DNA of 6,548 bases, taken from assembly GCA_009885515.1 (NCBI GenBank), contig VFKO01000536.1:1-6548 (forward strand). The letters run 5' to 3'. Shown one piece after another: positions 1-6,132 of the stretch (position 1 is the first letter of the stretch; the number at the start of each line of letters is the position of its first letter). Source of the DNA: Rhodobiaceae bacterium. GTDB taxonomy: Bacteria; Pseudomonadota; Alphaproteobacteria; Micropepsales; Micropepsaceae. A program made the translations under genes and the position numbers. Under the pieces are notes generated by a model. That model searched no databases. It worked only from the letters and a program-made list of their open reading frames with translations, and was not told where the DNA came from.

Positions 1-3
1 GCC

Positions 4-1257
4 TCATTCCAGCGTGGCGTAGTTCGTCGAGCGGTCGGTGGCGCTGGTGCCTGCGATTTCGGTGACGCACGCGGCCAGATCTTTCAGATAGCGGTCCATC
101 ACGCCGGTGTTGCTGTTGCTGACAGTGGAGTGCAGAGAGTCCGGCGGTGTTTGGCGGTCGTGGAACCAGCCGCGTTTGAGCAGCGCATCGCCGAGCGCGA
201 ACATGTCGACGCGGCGTTTTGCGGCGGGGTCAGCCGCCATCGCGACGAGGTGGTAAGTGCCCGCACCGAGCACGCGGATGCCGTCGATGGCCGCGATACC
301 TTCGCGCATTTGATCGGCGTTGCGCAGCGTTGCCGCGGTGAGGCGCAGATAGCCCTCCAGCCCCAGATGCTGCATCACGGCCCAGGCGGTTGCCATCGGC
401 AGGCCGGAGCGGGTGCCTTGCAAATTCGGTGACGCATAGAATCCGCCGAGCCAATCGTCGAATGTAAACGTCTGATAGGCGCGCAGGTTCTTGTCGCGGT
501 AGAGCACGACCGAGGCGCCCTTCGGCGCGTAACCCAGCTTGTGAATGTCGGCGGAGATCGACGTCACCCCCTCGACGCGGAAATCCCACGGCGGCACGGG
601 GCGGCCCAATTTCTCCAAGAAGGGCAACACGAATCCGCCCATGCAGGCGTCGACATGGCAGTTCGCATTCGCGGCGCGGGCAAGCGCTGCGATCGCCGGA
701 ATATCGTCGACCACGCCTTGCGGATATTGCGGTGCCGAGCCGACGATGAGAACCGTGTTGGGCGTGACGGCGTTCACCATGGCGTTCGTGTCGGCGGTCC
801 AGTTGGCGCGCACTTTGGTTTTCGAAACCTTGATGTCGTAGATGTGGGCGGCCTTGTGGAAGGCGGCATGCGCGCTTTCTGCCACGATCATGTGGGCTTG
901 GGCGATGCCGCGTTCCTTGCGGCCGCGTTCGCGCGCGGCGAGGACGGCGCAGAGAATGGATTCGGTGCCGCCGCTGGTCATGAAGCCGGCAGCACTTTGG
1001 GGTCCATGCAGCAGGTCGGCGGTCCAGCGCACGACTTCGGCCTGAATGGCGCCGAGCGAAGGGAAGGCTTTGGTGTTGAGCGCATTTTCGTGCAGGTAAA
1101 GTTTCGCGGCGCGCTCGGCCACCTCGTGCACCGAAGGGCCGCCGTCATAGACCATGCCGAAGGTGCGCCCGTCCTGCCAGCGCACATCGTGCGCGCGCTT
1201 TGATTCCAACTCCGCGATGACGTCGTCGATGGGACGACCTTTTTCTGGCAATGGCAT
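4..1257 (-). CDS. Sphingosine-1-phosphate lyase-like PLP-dependent enzyme
   Basis: Complete 417-residue protein of the group II PLP-dependent decarboxylase superfamily, closest by recalled sequence to sphingosine-1-phosphate lyase. That enzyme cleaves a phosphorylated long-chain base into a fatty aldehyde and phosphoethanolamine. Visible motifs in order are NTKAFPSL (61-68), TSGGTES (94-100, phosphate-binding loop), ESAHAAFHKAA (127-137), SAPQYPQG (174-181), HVDACMGGF (201-209) and SADIHKLGYAPKG (235-247). K240 should carry PLP and D203 should contact the pyridine nitrogen. H130, Y178 and K246 have the same spacing to K240 as the catalytic residues I recall for the Symbiobacterium enzyme. There is no N-terminal membrane anchor, unlike the eukaryotic enzyme, so it should be cytosolic. 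The start is fixed by AGGAG six bases upstream. It lies 65 nt downstream of the peptidase gene on the same strand, suggesting an operon. A related amino-acid decarboxylase is the alternative, but the SADIHKLGYAPKG region strongly favours the lyase branch. Confidence 0.9.
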   Translation of the reverse strand: MPLPEKGRPIDDVIAELESKRAHDVRWQDGRTFGMVYDGGPSVHEVAERAAKLYLHENALNTKAFPSLGAIQAEVVRWTADLLHGPQSAAGFMTSGGTESILCAVLAARERGRKERGIAQAHMIVAESAHAAFHKAAHIYDIKVSKTKVRANWTADTNAMVNAVTPNTVLIVGSAPQYPQGVVDDIPAIAALARAANANCHVDACMGGFVLPFLEKLGRPVPPWDFRVEGVTSISADIHKLGYAPKGASVVLYRDKNLRAYQTFTFDDWLGGFYASPNLQGTRSGLPMATAWAVMQHLGLEGYLRLTAATLRNADQMREGIAAIDGIRVLGAGTYHLVAMAADPAAKRRVDMFALGDALLKRGWFHDRQTPPDSLHSTVSNSNTGVMDRYLKDLAACVTEIAGTSATDRSTNYATLE

Positions 1258-1263
1258 GGCGTT

Positions 1264-1268
1264 CTCCT
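1264..1268 (-). promoter_or_regulatory. Ribosome-binding site of the lyase gene
   Basis: On the minus strand the sequence reads AGGAG-AACGCC-ATG. This is a near-consensus Shine-Dalgarno with a 6-nt spacer, and it fixes the start at 1257. The rest of the 65-nt gap holds a short TCTTCG/CGAAGA palindrome without a T-tract, so nothing there argues for termination between the two genes. Confidence 0.75.
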
Positions 1269-1322
1269 GCGTTGGTCCCGTCCGTTATCGGGGCATCTTC
1301 GGGCGAAGACAAGGGTGGGTGA

Positions 1323-2453
1323 TTATTTCGCGAGGCCGGCCAACGCCTGGTCGATCAGTTTCGGCCCCTTGCGCACGACGTGGGCGCGCCACGGTTCATC
1401 TTCGGGCACGAAGCACTTGCGTGCCGTCGCCCGGAAGTTGTCGTGTACTTGCGCCATTCGATCGGTGCGGTCGACGAAACGCAGCCAGCGCTCGTAAAGG
1501 GTCACGTAAACAAGGTCGGGCAGGGCGCCTTCGCGCTCGGTGCCGAACTCAACGACGGCGCCGGTCATTTCCGCGTGAGGCAGCCAGCGCACGAGGGCCT
1601 GGAGCATCTGACCAGTCTTGAGCAGCGGCATCGCGCTCAGCTTTGGGTCCTGCGCAATCGCCTCTTCGAGCGGCGAGCGCTTCCAGCGCTCGACGAGGAC
1701 TTCGCCCCACCAGGCGGCGAGGCGCTTTGCGTTGGTGCTGCCGGGGCCGTCAATCGGCAGCACGGCGACTTCGCCGTAGGCGCCGACGCCGGTGTGCCAA
1801 TCGATGAGGCCGACGTGCCTGGCGTGCGACAGAAGCGGGACGGCGTGGTCGCGCATGACGCGGTGGCCGAACTCTGGTGCGGCGCCGCCGAAGGAAATGC
1901 CTTCGGCATCTTCGTACTGACCGAAATCGACCGCGACGTGCATCGCCGCAGGTCCGAGTTCCGCCGTCAGACGTTGCTGCGCGCCGAGAAGGCGTGCCAG
2001 TGTTTCGAGCGACATGTCCGGCACGCGGATGAGATCGCGCACGCGGGCATAGAGAGGATTGGCGGGTGGCAACGCGCGCCAATCGATGAAATTGCGGTTG
2101 AGATCGACGTTGTTCTCGGTGAGACGGCTGACCCAGGCGAAGCCCCAGGGGTTCAGTGCATGCATCATCAGGACGGCGGTGCCGGGCGGCAGGTTCTCTT
2201 TCTTGTTTTCAAGCCAAGTGCTTTGCACTGCCGAGCCGGCGGGGCCTTCGAAGCCATGCATGCCGGAGGTGACGAGCAAGACACGCGCCGCATCGCTGGG
2301 TCCGCGCCACGCCATATCGATGGCAAGTTCGCCGCCGCCGGGCGCACGGAGCGAGGGATGGATGATTGGCTCCACGCGCGCACCCGCTGCATGTGCGGCG
2401 CGGGTGAAGCGCTCGCGGGCGCGGGCGTAGTCGTCGGTGAAAGATGTGGACAT
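1323..2453 (-). CDS. DUF2817 / M14-like zinc carboxypeptidase family protein
   Basis: Complete 376-residue protein of the DUF2817 family, which belongs with the M14 zinc carboxypeptidases. The expected zinc and catalytic residues are visible. HGFEG at 66-70 supplies H66 and E69, and IDWHTG at 217-222 supplies H220. VEFGTE at 301-306 contains E302, the likely general-base glutamate. HALNPWGF (98-105) and ENNVDLNRNF (113-122) are typical of the family, the latter carrying the Asn-Arg pair that in M14 enzymes contacts the substrate carboxylate. No signal peptide or membrane segment is seen, so a cytosolic enzyme is likely. The substrate is unknown; a peptide or an amide-linked metabolite is possible. 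The chosen ATG has only a weak upstream GGAG, 14 nt away, so the start is less secure than that of the lyase. It is the upstream gene of the probable lyase operon. Confidence 0.85.
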   Translation of the reverse strand: MSTSFTDDYARARERFTRAAHAAGARVEPIIHPSLRAPGGGELAIDMAWRGPSDAARVLLVTSGMHGFEGPAGSAVQSTWLENKKENLPPGTAVLMMHALNPWGFAWVSRLTENNVDLNRNFIDWRALPPANPLYARVRDLIRVPDMSLETLARLLGAQQRLTAELGPAAMHVAVDFGQYEDAEGISFGGAAPEFGHRVMRDHAVPLLSHARHVGLIDWHTGVGAYGEVAVLPIDGPGSTNAKRLAAWWGEVLVERWKRSPLEEAIAQDPKLSAMPLLKTGQMLQALVRWLPHAEMTGAVVEFGTEREGALPDLVYVTLYERWLRFVDRTDRMAQVHDNFRATARKCFVPEDEPWRAHVVRKGPKLIDQALAGLAK

Positions 2454-2519
2454 GGGATGGCGAGGTTCTCCAGCGAACAGGACGGTACAAGTACGTCAAC
2501 TGTAACAGCCGGTGAAGGG

Positions 2520-2702
2520 TTACCGCTTCGGGCCCAACCATTTCCGGTTTCGCGCCCTGCGGTCGGGGATTGGGCGGCCGCTGTCGCGGTGGTGGCGGTC
2601 GACATAGGGAAAGCCGACGCGGTCGCCGTTGCCCCGGGCGTTGGCGTATCCCCGGGGCGTTGTTGCAGGATGCGAGAGCGGCGATGGGCTTAGCGTAGTC
2701 AC
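2520..2702 (-). CDS. Doubtful Arg-rich 60-residue reading frame
   Basis: Not recognised. From a GTG that overlaps the stop of the 35-residue protein (TAGTG), a frame runs 60 codons to a TAA at 2520. Its last 44 codons look coding: by eye, 38 of 44 end in G or C, as in neighbouring genes, and the peptide is hydrophilic with many Arg, Asp and Gly, ending RNRKWLGPKR. The first 16 codons look less convincing. There is no Shine-Dalgarno, so translation would need coupling to the upstream small gene. It could equally be a remnant of a longer decayed gene or chance. A GC-rich stem-loop lies within it. Confidence 0.22.
   Translation of the reverse strand: MTTLSPSPLSHPATTPRGYANARGNGDRVGFPYVDRHHRDSGRPIPDRRARNRKWLGPKR
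2631..2658. repeat. GC-rich stem-loop, 8-bp stem
   Basis: GCCCCGGG at 2631-2638 is perfectly complementary to CCCGGGGC at 2651-2658, with a 12-nt loop. The two arms are also an imperfect direct repeat, each followed by CGTTG. No T-tract follows on either strand, so it is not a convincing intrinsic terminator. It lies between the small membrane gene and the peptidase gene, where it could affect RNA stability. Confidence 0.4.
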
Positions 2703-2809
2703 TAACTGTTCACAGCAAGTTGAACGACCGATACCATGTACAACAGGAGTGGCACCGAGCAAGCGAGAGCCAGTCCGCAAATGATTAAATTCTCAAAAAA
2801 CTCGTTCAT
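2702..2809 (-). CDS. Small single-span membrane protein, 35 residues
   Basis: Function not recognised. The frame encodes 35 residues beginning MNEFFENLIICG and ending VVQLAVNS. Residues 8-29 or so are almost entirely hydrophobic (Leu, Ile, Val, Ala, Cys), enough for one membrane helix. The acidic N-terminal stretch has two Glu and no Lys or Arg, so topology cannot be assigned. The main support is translational: the ATG follows AAAGGAGA with AGGAG six bases upstream, one of the best ribosome-binding sites in the window. It diverges from the TPR regulator gene and may be the first gene of a minus-strand transcript that includes the peptidase and lyase, though 248 nt separate it from the peptidase. 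Its length is typical of membrane-regulator peptides and of toxic type I peptides; nothing here distinguishes them. Confidence 0.6.
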   Translation of the reverse strand: MNEFFENLIICGLALACSVPLLLYMVSVVQLAVNS

Positions 2810-2814
2810 GTCTG

Positions 2815-2822
2815 TCTCCTTT
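2815..2822 (-). promoter_or_regulatory. Strong ribosome-binding site of the small membrane ORF
   Basis: The minus strand reads AAAGGAGA-CAGAC-ATG. The AGGAG core is six bases from the ATG at 2809. A match this good in front of a 35-codon hydrophobic frame is the chief reason to call that frame a gene. Confidence 0.65.
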
Positions 2823-2970
2823 CGAGGATTTTCGGGTCGACGGTATGGAGGAGTATTACCGGCGTGCAGTCCCGCGTTCGTGAATGAAGCGTTCGAAAAA
2901 TGTGCGCGAGGGCGTGAATAGTTCGCAATTGATGGTAGAATTTTGAAAATGATGCGGTGGCTGGTTCGCT
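2823..2970. promoter_or_regulatory. Divergent intergenic region with probable promoters
   Basis: This region separates two divergently read genes, so both promoters probably lie here. It is AT-richer than its surroundings, especially around 2881-2955. On the plus strand TAGAAT (2936-2941) matches TATAAT at 5 of 6 positions. On the minus strand TAATAC (2858-2853) is a possible -10 that would leave a leader of about 36 nt for the small ORF. Neither has a good -35 at 16-18 bp, so they are candidates only. No convincing operator palindrome was found. Confidence 0.3.
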
Positions 2971-4839
2971 ATGGTGACCTCGAATTCGATTCCACAATTC
3001 ATACTCACGCTCTTGGGTGCTTTTCGACTCATGGCTCCAAACGGTGAGCGCATTGAAGTCGCCAGTAAGAAGGGTGTGGCTCTGATTGCGACACTGGCGA
3101 TGTCACCTGAGGGTGAGCGAACGCGTGGCTGGCTTCAGGACAAATTGTGGGGTACGCGCGAGCAAGCACAAGCACAGAGCAGCCTGCGGCGTGAATTGTC
3201 GAACTTGCGCAAGGCCCTCAACCTGAGCGGCGTTCATTTGCTTATTTGCGAGCACGACCGCGTGAAGTTGGATCTAAAATACATCCGTGTCGATGCGCGC
3301 AAGCTCGCAACGGGCAATCCGTTGACCTCCGGATCGCCAGGTTTCGATTTGGGCGAATTCCTAGAAGGGTTCGATGTTGCAGGCGAGGAAGGATTCGAGG
3401 AGTGGTTACGAGAGCAACGCAACCGGCTACGTCATCGCGCAGCGCCAGCGACTGACCGTGCCGAGCGCGTGGTGCATCTGCGAGGAACGAATGGAGAGCG
3501 TGAACTTGACGCCAGCGCCAAGCGCCCACAAATCGACATTTGCGTTCTTCCGTTCGCCAATATGAGTGGCGATTCGGAACAGGAATATTTTAGTGACGGC
3601 GTCACTGAGGACATCATCACGGACTTAAGCAAAGTGTCGTCGCTGTCCGTGGTCTCGCGGAAGACGAGTTTCACCTTCAAGGGCAGACAAATCGATTTCG
3701 CCGACATTGCGAAGCAATTGAAGGTCAGCCATGTGCTGGAGGGCAGTGTACGCAAGATGGGAAATCGCGTGCGCATCAATGCTCAGCTCATTGAAGTGGC
3801 GAGCGACAATCATGTCTGGGCGGAACGGTATGATCGCGAACTCAGTGACATATTTGCGGTGCAAGACGAAATTTCACGCGCCATCGTCGAGGCGTTGCGC
3901 TTGAAGCTGTTGCCGGAGGAAAGGCGGGCGCTTGAGGCGCGCGCCACCAGCAATCCCGAAGCGTACAAGCTTTATCTTATGGCGCGCCAATATAATGCCA
4001 CCGGTAATGAACGTCATCAGGAGATCGTGCGCCGGCTGTGCCTGCGGGCGCTGGACCTCGACAGGCATTACGGGCGCGCATGGGCGATGCTCAGCAATTG
4101 CTTGATCGAAATGTTCCGCCGCAGCGCCAGCGACGACGATGGCTGGCAAGCCGCCGAGCAGGCTTTGAACCTTGATCCCAATCTCGCGGAAGCGCATGCG
4201 GCCAAAGGCGCGGTGCTTTGCATCCGGGGACTGTTTGCCGAAGGTTTGGTGGCCTGCAAGCGTGCGCTTGAGCTTGACCCCGACTCTTACGAGGCCAATA
4301 AGCATGCCGGCAGATGCTGTAACGCGATGCGGATGTTTGGCGATGCGGTGCGCCATTTCGAGCGTGCCGCGGCGGTGATGCCGGCCGATTTTTATGCGCT
4401 GGGAATGGCGTTGCAAGCTTACGAAGGGTTGGGCGATAAGCGCGGGGCACAAGACGCGGCGCGACGCACGCTCGAACGGGTTGAGAAAACAGTCGCCCAA
4501 GAGCCTGATCATGGCCGGGCGATCGGGTTCGGCGTCGTTGCGCTGGTTGCCTTGCGCGAAGTGGTCAGAGCCAAGGAATGGGCGGCGCGCGCGATGCTGC
4601 TTGATCCCAGCAACACCAACATGCAGTACAATGTTGCGTGCGCAATGACGAAACTTGGCGAAACGGAGCTCGCTCTCGACATTTTAGAAGGCCTGATTCC
4701 AATTATGACGAGCGGCCTGATGATCTGGATCGAGAAAGACAGCGACTTCGATATGATCCGCGGGCACCCGCGATTTAAGTTGATCGTTTCGCGAGCAAAC
4801 GCGCATTTGGCGCGTATGAATGCGCGGCAAATAGCCTAA
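2971..4839 (+). CDS. SARP/BTAD-like, TolB-N and TPR-repeat regulatory protein
   Basis: Complete 622-residue multidomain protein. Residues 8-155 resemble the SARP/BTAD type: a winged-helix-like start (LTLLGAFRLMAPNGERIEV), the segment DKLWGTREQAQAQSSLRREL, and a helical region ending FEEWLREQRNRLR. Residues 188-310 match the TolB-N/FlgO-like domain common in adenylate-cyclase-like regulators, with VLPFANMSGDSEQEYFSDG, HVLEGSVRKMGNRVRINAQL and VWAERYDRELSDIFAVQDE. Residues 325-580 are TPR-type helical repeats, for example QALNLDPNLAEAHAAKGAV and RALELDPDSYEANKHAG. The usual membrane helix between the N-terminal and TolB parts is absent (156-187 is charged), and so is any cyclase or kinase domain. 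A cytosolic transcription factor with protein-protein sensing is likely. The ATG lacks a clear Shine-Dalgarno; a weak GGTGG is 10 nt upstream. The target is unknown; the divergent small gene and the lyase block are the nearest candidates. A non-DNA-binding scaffold remains possible. Confidence 0.85.
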   Translation: MVTSNSIPQFILTLLGAFRLMAPNGERIEVASKKGVALIATLAMSPEGERTRGWLQDKLWGTREQAQAQSSLRRELSNLRKALNLSGVHLLICEHDRVKLDLKYIRVDARKLATGNPLTSGSPGFDLGEFLEGFDVAGEEGFEEWLREQRNRLRHRAAPATDRAERVVHLRGTNGERELDASAKRPQIDICVLPFANMSGDSEQEYFSDGVTEDIITDLSKVSSLSVVSRKTSFTFKGRQIDFADIAKQLKVSHVLEGSVRKMGNRVRINAQLIEVASDNHVWAERYDRELSDIFAVQDEISRAIVEALRLKLLPEERRALEARATSNPEAYKLYLMARQYNATGNERHQEIVRRLCLRALDLDRHYGRAWAMLSNCLIEMFRRSASDDDGWQAAEQALNLDPNLAEAHAAKGAVLCIRGLFAEGLVACKRALELDPDSYEANKHAGRCCNAMRMFGDAVRHFERAAAVMPADFYALGMALQAYEGLGDKRGAQDAARRTLERVEKTVAQEPDHGRAIGFGVVALVALREVVRAKEWAARAMLLDPSNTNMQYNVACAMTKLGETELALDILEGLIPIMTSGLMIWIEKDSDFDMIRGHPRFKLIVSRANAHLARMNARQIA

Positions 4840-5051
4840 CCGGCGAGGCCCGAGAACGCCGTGCTCATGAAACGTCAAGGCCCCCTTGGCAGTGAAAGAG
4901 CAATCACGTCACCATTCATAGTGATCGACGTACTGCTTTTAGAAAAGGGGCCGGGGAATACGGCGACATGGTTCAAATAACCCAACAGTAACAGCGGCGA
5001 ACGCGGGCGTCCCAAGATCAGCTGCTAGTCCCGTCGCAGGGAATGTAGTTC
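4840..5051. other. Intergenic stretch with nothing recognised
   Basis: No supported gene, tRNA or clear terminator was found after the regulator stop. Only weak short hairpins occur, such as CAAGG/CCTTG near 4875 and CTTTT/AAAAG near 4940, and none has a GC-rich stem plus T-tract. Stops are frequent in all frames. Confidence 0.4.
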
Positions 5052-5119
5052 ATGCCGACGGTCTCATCCGTCTCGCGGCATCGCGGCGATCTACCATCAC
5101 CTGCACGCGGCTCTGCGCG

Positions 5120-5227
5120 CTACCTCAAAAAACTTTATGCATTTGATGAGGGTGCTGGAGCGGCCTTGGTTGCCGGATGAGGAGGTGTCGACGGAGATTG
5201 AGCAGCCTGATACGGCGCGGGCGAAGC
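5120..5227 (+). repeat. Direct repeat, copy 1
   Basis: This 108-nt segment recurs at 6442-6548 with about eight differences, including a 1-nt indel. A 49-nt block within it is identical between copies (GCTGGAGCGG to GAGATTGAG). Similarity begins abruptly at CTACCTCAA; the sequence to the left is unrelated in the two copies. The true right boundary is unknown because copy 2 is cut by the window edge. Confidence 0.9.
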
Positions 5228-5400
5228 TTTTGCCGAAGATTGCACGGATGCCTTGGCCGAGGTCGAAGCGCGAGGTCATGCGGATCGATGGTCCGGAGGC
5301 TCCCCTTGCTGCGAAACTGGATCATCTGACTGGGGAGCGTTGGGATGAGCTTCATCGCAAGTTGAAAGCGCTCGCCGATGCCGGCGGGTGGCGGCCTTAG
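5137..5400 (+). CDS. Unknown small protein of a repeated family, possibly 5'-frameshifted
   Basis: Not recognised. The 87-residue product starts MHLMRVLERPWLPDEE and ends ALADAGGWRP. It is hydrophilic and mixed-charge, probably soluble and helical in its second half (GERWDELHRKLKALADAGG), with no membrane segment. G-ending codons dominate, as in a real gene. The ATG has no Shine-Dalgarno. Another frame opens upstream at ATG 5052, behind AGGGA, and stays open into TACCTC. Removing one A from the A6 run at 5127-5132 would join it to this frame, giving about 115 residues with ...RYLKNFMHLMRVLERP. Copy 2 has A5 there and reads YLKNLMRLMSALERP without interruption, so copy 1 probably gained a base. 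The 5' half of the repeat, including a 49-nt identical block, lies inside this gene. It may be an intact short form or a damaged longer gene. Confidence 0.5.
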   Translation: MHLMRVLERPWLPDEEVSTEIEQPDTARAKLLPKIARMPWPRSKREVMRIDGPEAPLAAKLDHLTGERWDELHRKLKALADAGGWRP

Positions 5401-5522
5401 ATTGGGGCAGGGCCACGGATGGTACTCAGGGCAAAACGTATCTGGCCCCAAAGATTTTGGAGCAAATCTCGCCGAATTCGAACCGTGTATCGTTTTTGAC
5501 TGTTAACAACACATCCCAACAT
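5401..5522. other. Short gene-free spacer
   Basis: Nothing recognisable was found between the small repeated-family gene and the inverted REP-like pair. No T-tract hairpin follows the stop at 5400. Confidence 0.4.
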
Positions 5523-5666
5523 CGTCATGGCCGGGCTCTTGACCCGGCCACCCAGCCGGCTCGCGTCGGCGAGACGACAAGACTCTTCGATTTCTCAAGC
5601 AGAGCGCCATTCCGTTGCGTAGACACGCAACGACTGGGTGGCCGGGTCAAGAGCCCGGCCATGACG
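5523..5666. repeat. Inverted pair of REP-like palindromes (perfect 33-bp arms)
   Basis: The arm at 5523-5555 is the exact reverse complement of 5634-5666, 33 of 33 bases, separated by 78 nt. Each arm is itself a hairpin: TGGCCGGG (5528-5535) pairs with CCCGGCCA (5543-5550) around a 7-nt loop, and likewise in the right arm. Inside the spacer, next to the right arm, CGTTGCGT (5613-5620) pairs with ACGCAACG (5625-5632) around AGAC. Paired, inverted REP units of this kind (BIME-like) are usually mobilised by REP-associated tyrosine transposases. The CATGGCCGGG core resembles extragenic palindromes I recall from Rhizobiales genomes. No transposase gene is in the window. Such a pair can also act as a transcription or RNA-stability barrier. 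Confidence 0.85.
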
Positions 5667-5747
5667 AACGTGGCTGGGTAGGCTTTCGCGGGCCAACTGC
5701 CGCTGCGGGGCCGAATTGATGTTCCAATTGAACGAAACGCGCTCTAA

Positions 5748-5883
5748 CTTTCACAGACTGCGATGGGACGGCTGGCAGAACCCCACGACATTGGCGGCTT
5801 GGTGAGCCCGCTGTGCAGCGACGACGCAGGCTGGCTCACCGGACAACGCCGAGGCGACGGGCGGGTTCAGTGTGTGTGTGAGG
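5748..5883 (+). pseudogene. C-terminal remnant of a short-chain dehydrogenase (frameshifted)
   Basis: The conserved C-terminal tail of an SDR oxidoreductase is readable in two frames. The first (5748-5846) gives TAMGRLAEPHDIGGLV, then LCSDDAGWLTGQ, the standard end of SDR enzymes. The expected closing segment continues from GAG at 5851 in another frame as EATGGFSV. Between CAA (5844-5846) and GAG there are four bases where about six are expected, so a net 2-nt loss is likely. A stop (5745-5747) sits just upstream of the readable piece. The Rossmann glycine motif and catalytic Tyr-x-x-x-Lys are absent, so this fragment cannot be an active enzyme. A (TG)5 run at 5871-5880 follows FSV directly; three TG units instead of five would place a TGA right after Val. 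The call rests on recalled family sequence, not an alignment. Confidence 0.7.
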
Positions 5884-5907
5884 GGGCTAAAGGCGCGACC
5901 TCTCACC

Positions 5908-5930
5908 CTTTTTTGCTCTTCGCAAAAAAG
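5908..5930. repeat. Perfect AT-rich hairpin, 9-bp stem
   Basis: CTTTTTTGC (5908-5916) pairs exactly with GCAAAAAAG (5922-5930) around TCTTC. The stem is mostly A-T pairs, so it would be a weak terminator on either strand. It follows the SDR remnant and could be part of a former end-of-gene signal. Confidence 0.45.
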
Positions 5931-5977
5931 ATTTCGTTACGCACCTAACCGGCACTCGTAGCCGGAATTGTAACTGC

Positions 5978-6132
5978 GTGACACGGGACGCAAAAAATGC
6001 ACGCACGCGAATGCGCGAAGACGCGAAAAGATAAGGCGAGGCCTTTTCCGCTCGAGTGCACTTGTATCAACGTCACTTCTTTTCGCGTCTTCGCGCTTTC
6101 GCGTGAAAGCCTTTTTGCATCTTCCGTGTCAC
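5978..6132. repeat. 155-bp imperfect palindromic element
   Basis: The core arms are 6004-6030 and 6079-6105: 27 bp that are reverse complements except one mismatch at 6012. They are built from a GCGAAGACGCGAAAAG motif. Pairing continues outward with GCAAAAA (5990-5996) against TTTTTGC (6112-6118), and closes with GTGACACGG (5978-5986) against CCGTGTCAC (6124-6132). The unpaired centre is about 48 nt. The 9-bp perfect outer termini give it defined ends, like a MITE or an extragenic palindromic repeat. The frames reading through it contain mirrored Arg/Lys-rich peptides and are not genes. Confidence 0.8.

Noticed and set aside
2631..2658. GC-rich stem-loop as a terminator upstream of the peptidase gene
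   Set aside because: No run of T follows on either strand.
1380..2693. Long plus-strand open frame (437 codons) opposite the peptidase gene
   Set aside because: It is the antisense shadow of a clear DUF2817 gene in GC-rich DNA; its peptide is His/Arg/Ala/Gly-rich with no domain, and the opposite strand holds all the catalytic motifs.
5127..5133. AAAAAAC heptamer as a programmed -1 ribosomal frameshift site
   Set aside because: Joining the upstream frame (ATG 5052) to the downstream frame needs a +1 shift (or loss of one A), not -1, so the heptamer is in the wrong phase.
5388..5681. Plus-strand 97-codon frame over the REP pair
   Set aside because: It is encoded largely by the inverted palindromes and has no Shine-Dalgarno.
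5908..5930. AT-rich perfect hairpin as an intrinsic terminator
   Set aside because: The stem has only three G-C pairs and no separate U-tract follows a GC-rich stem; kept only as a hairpin.
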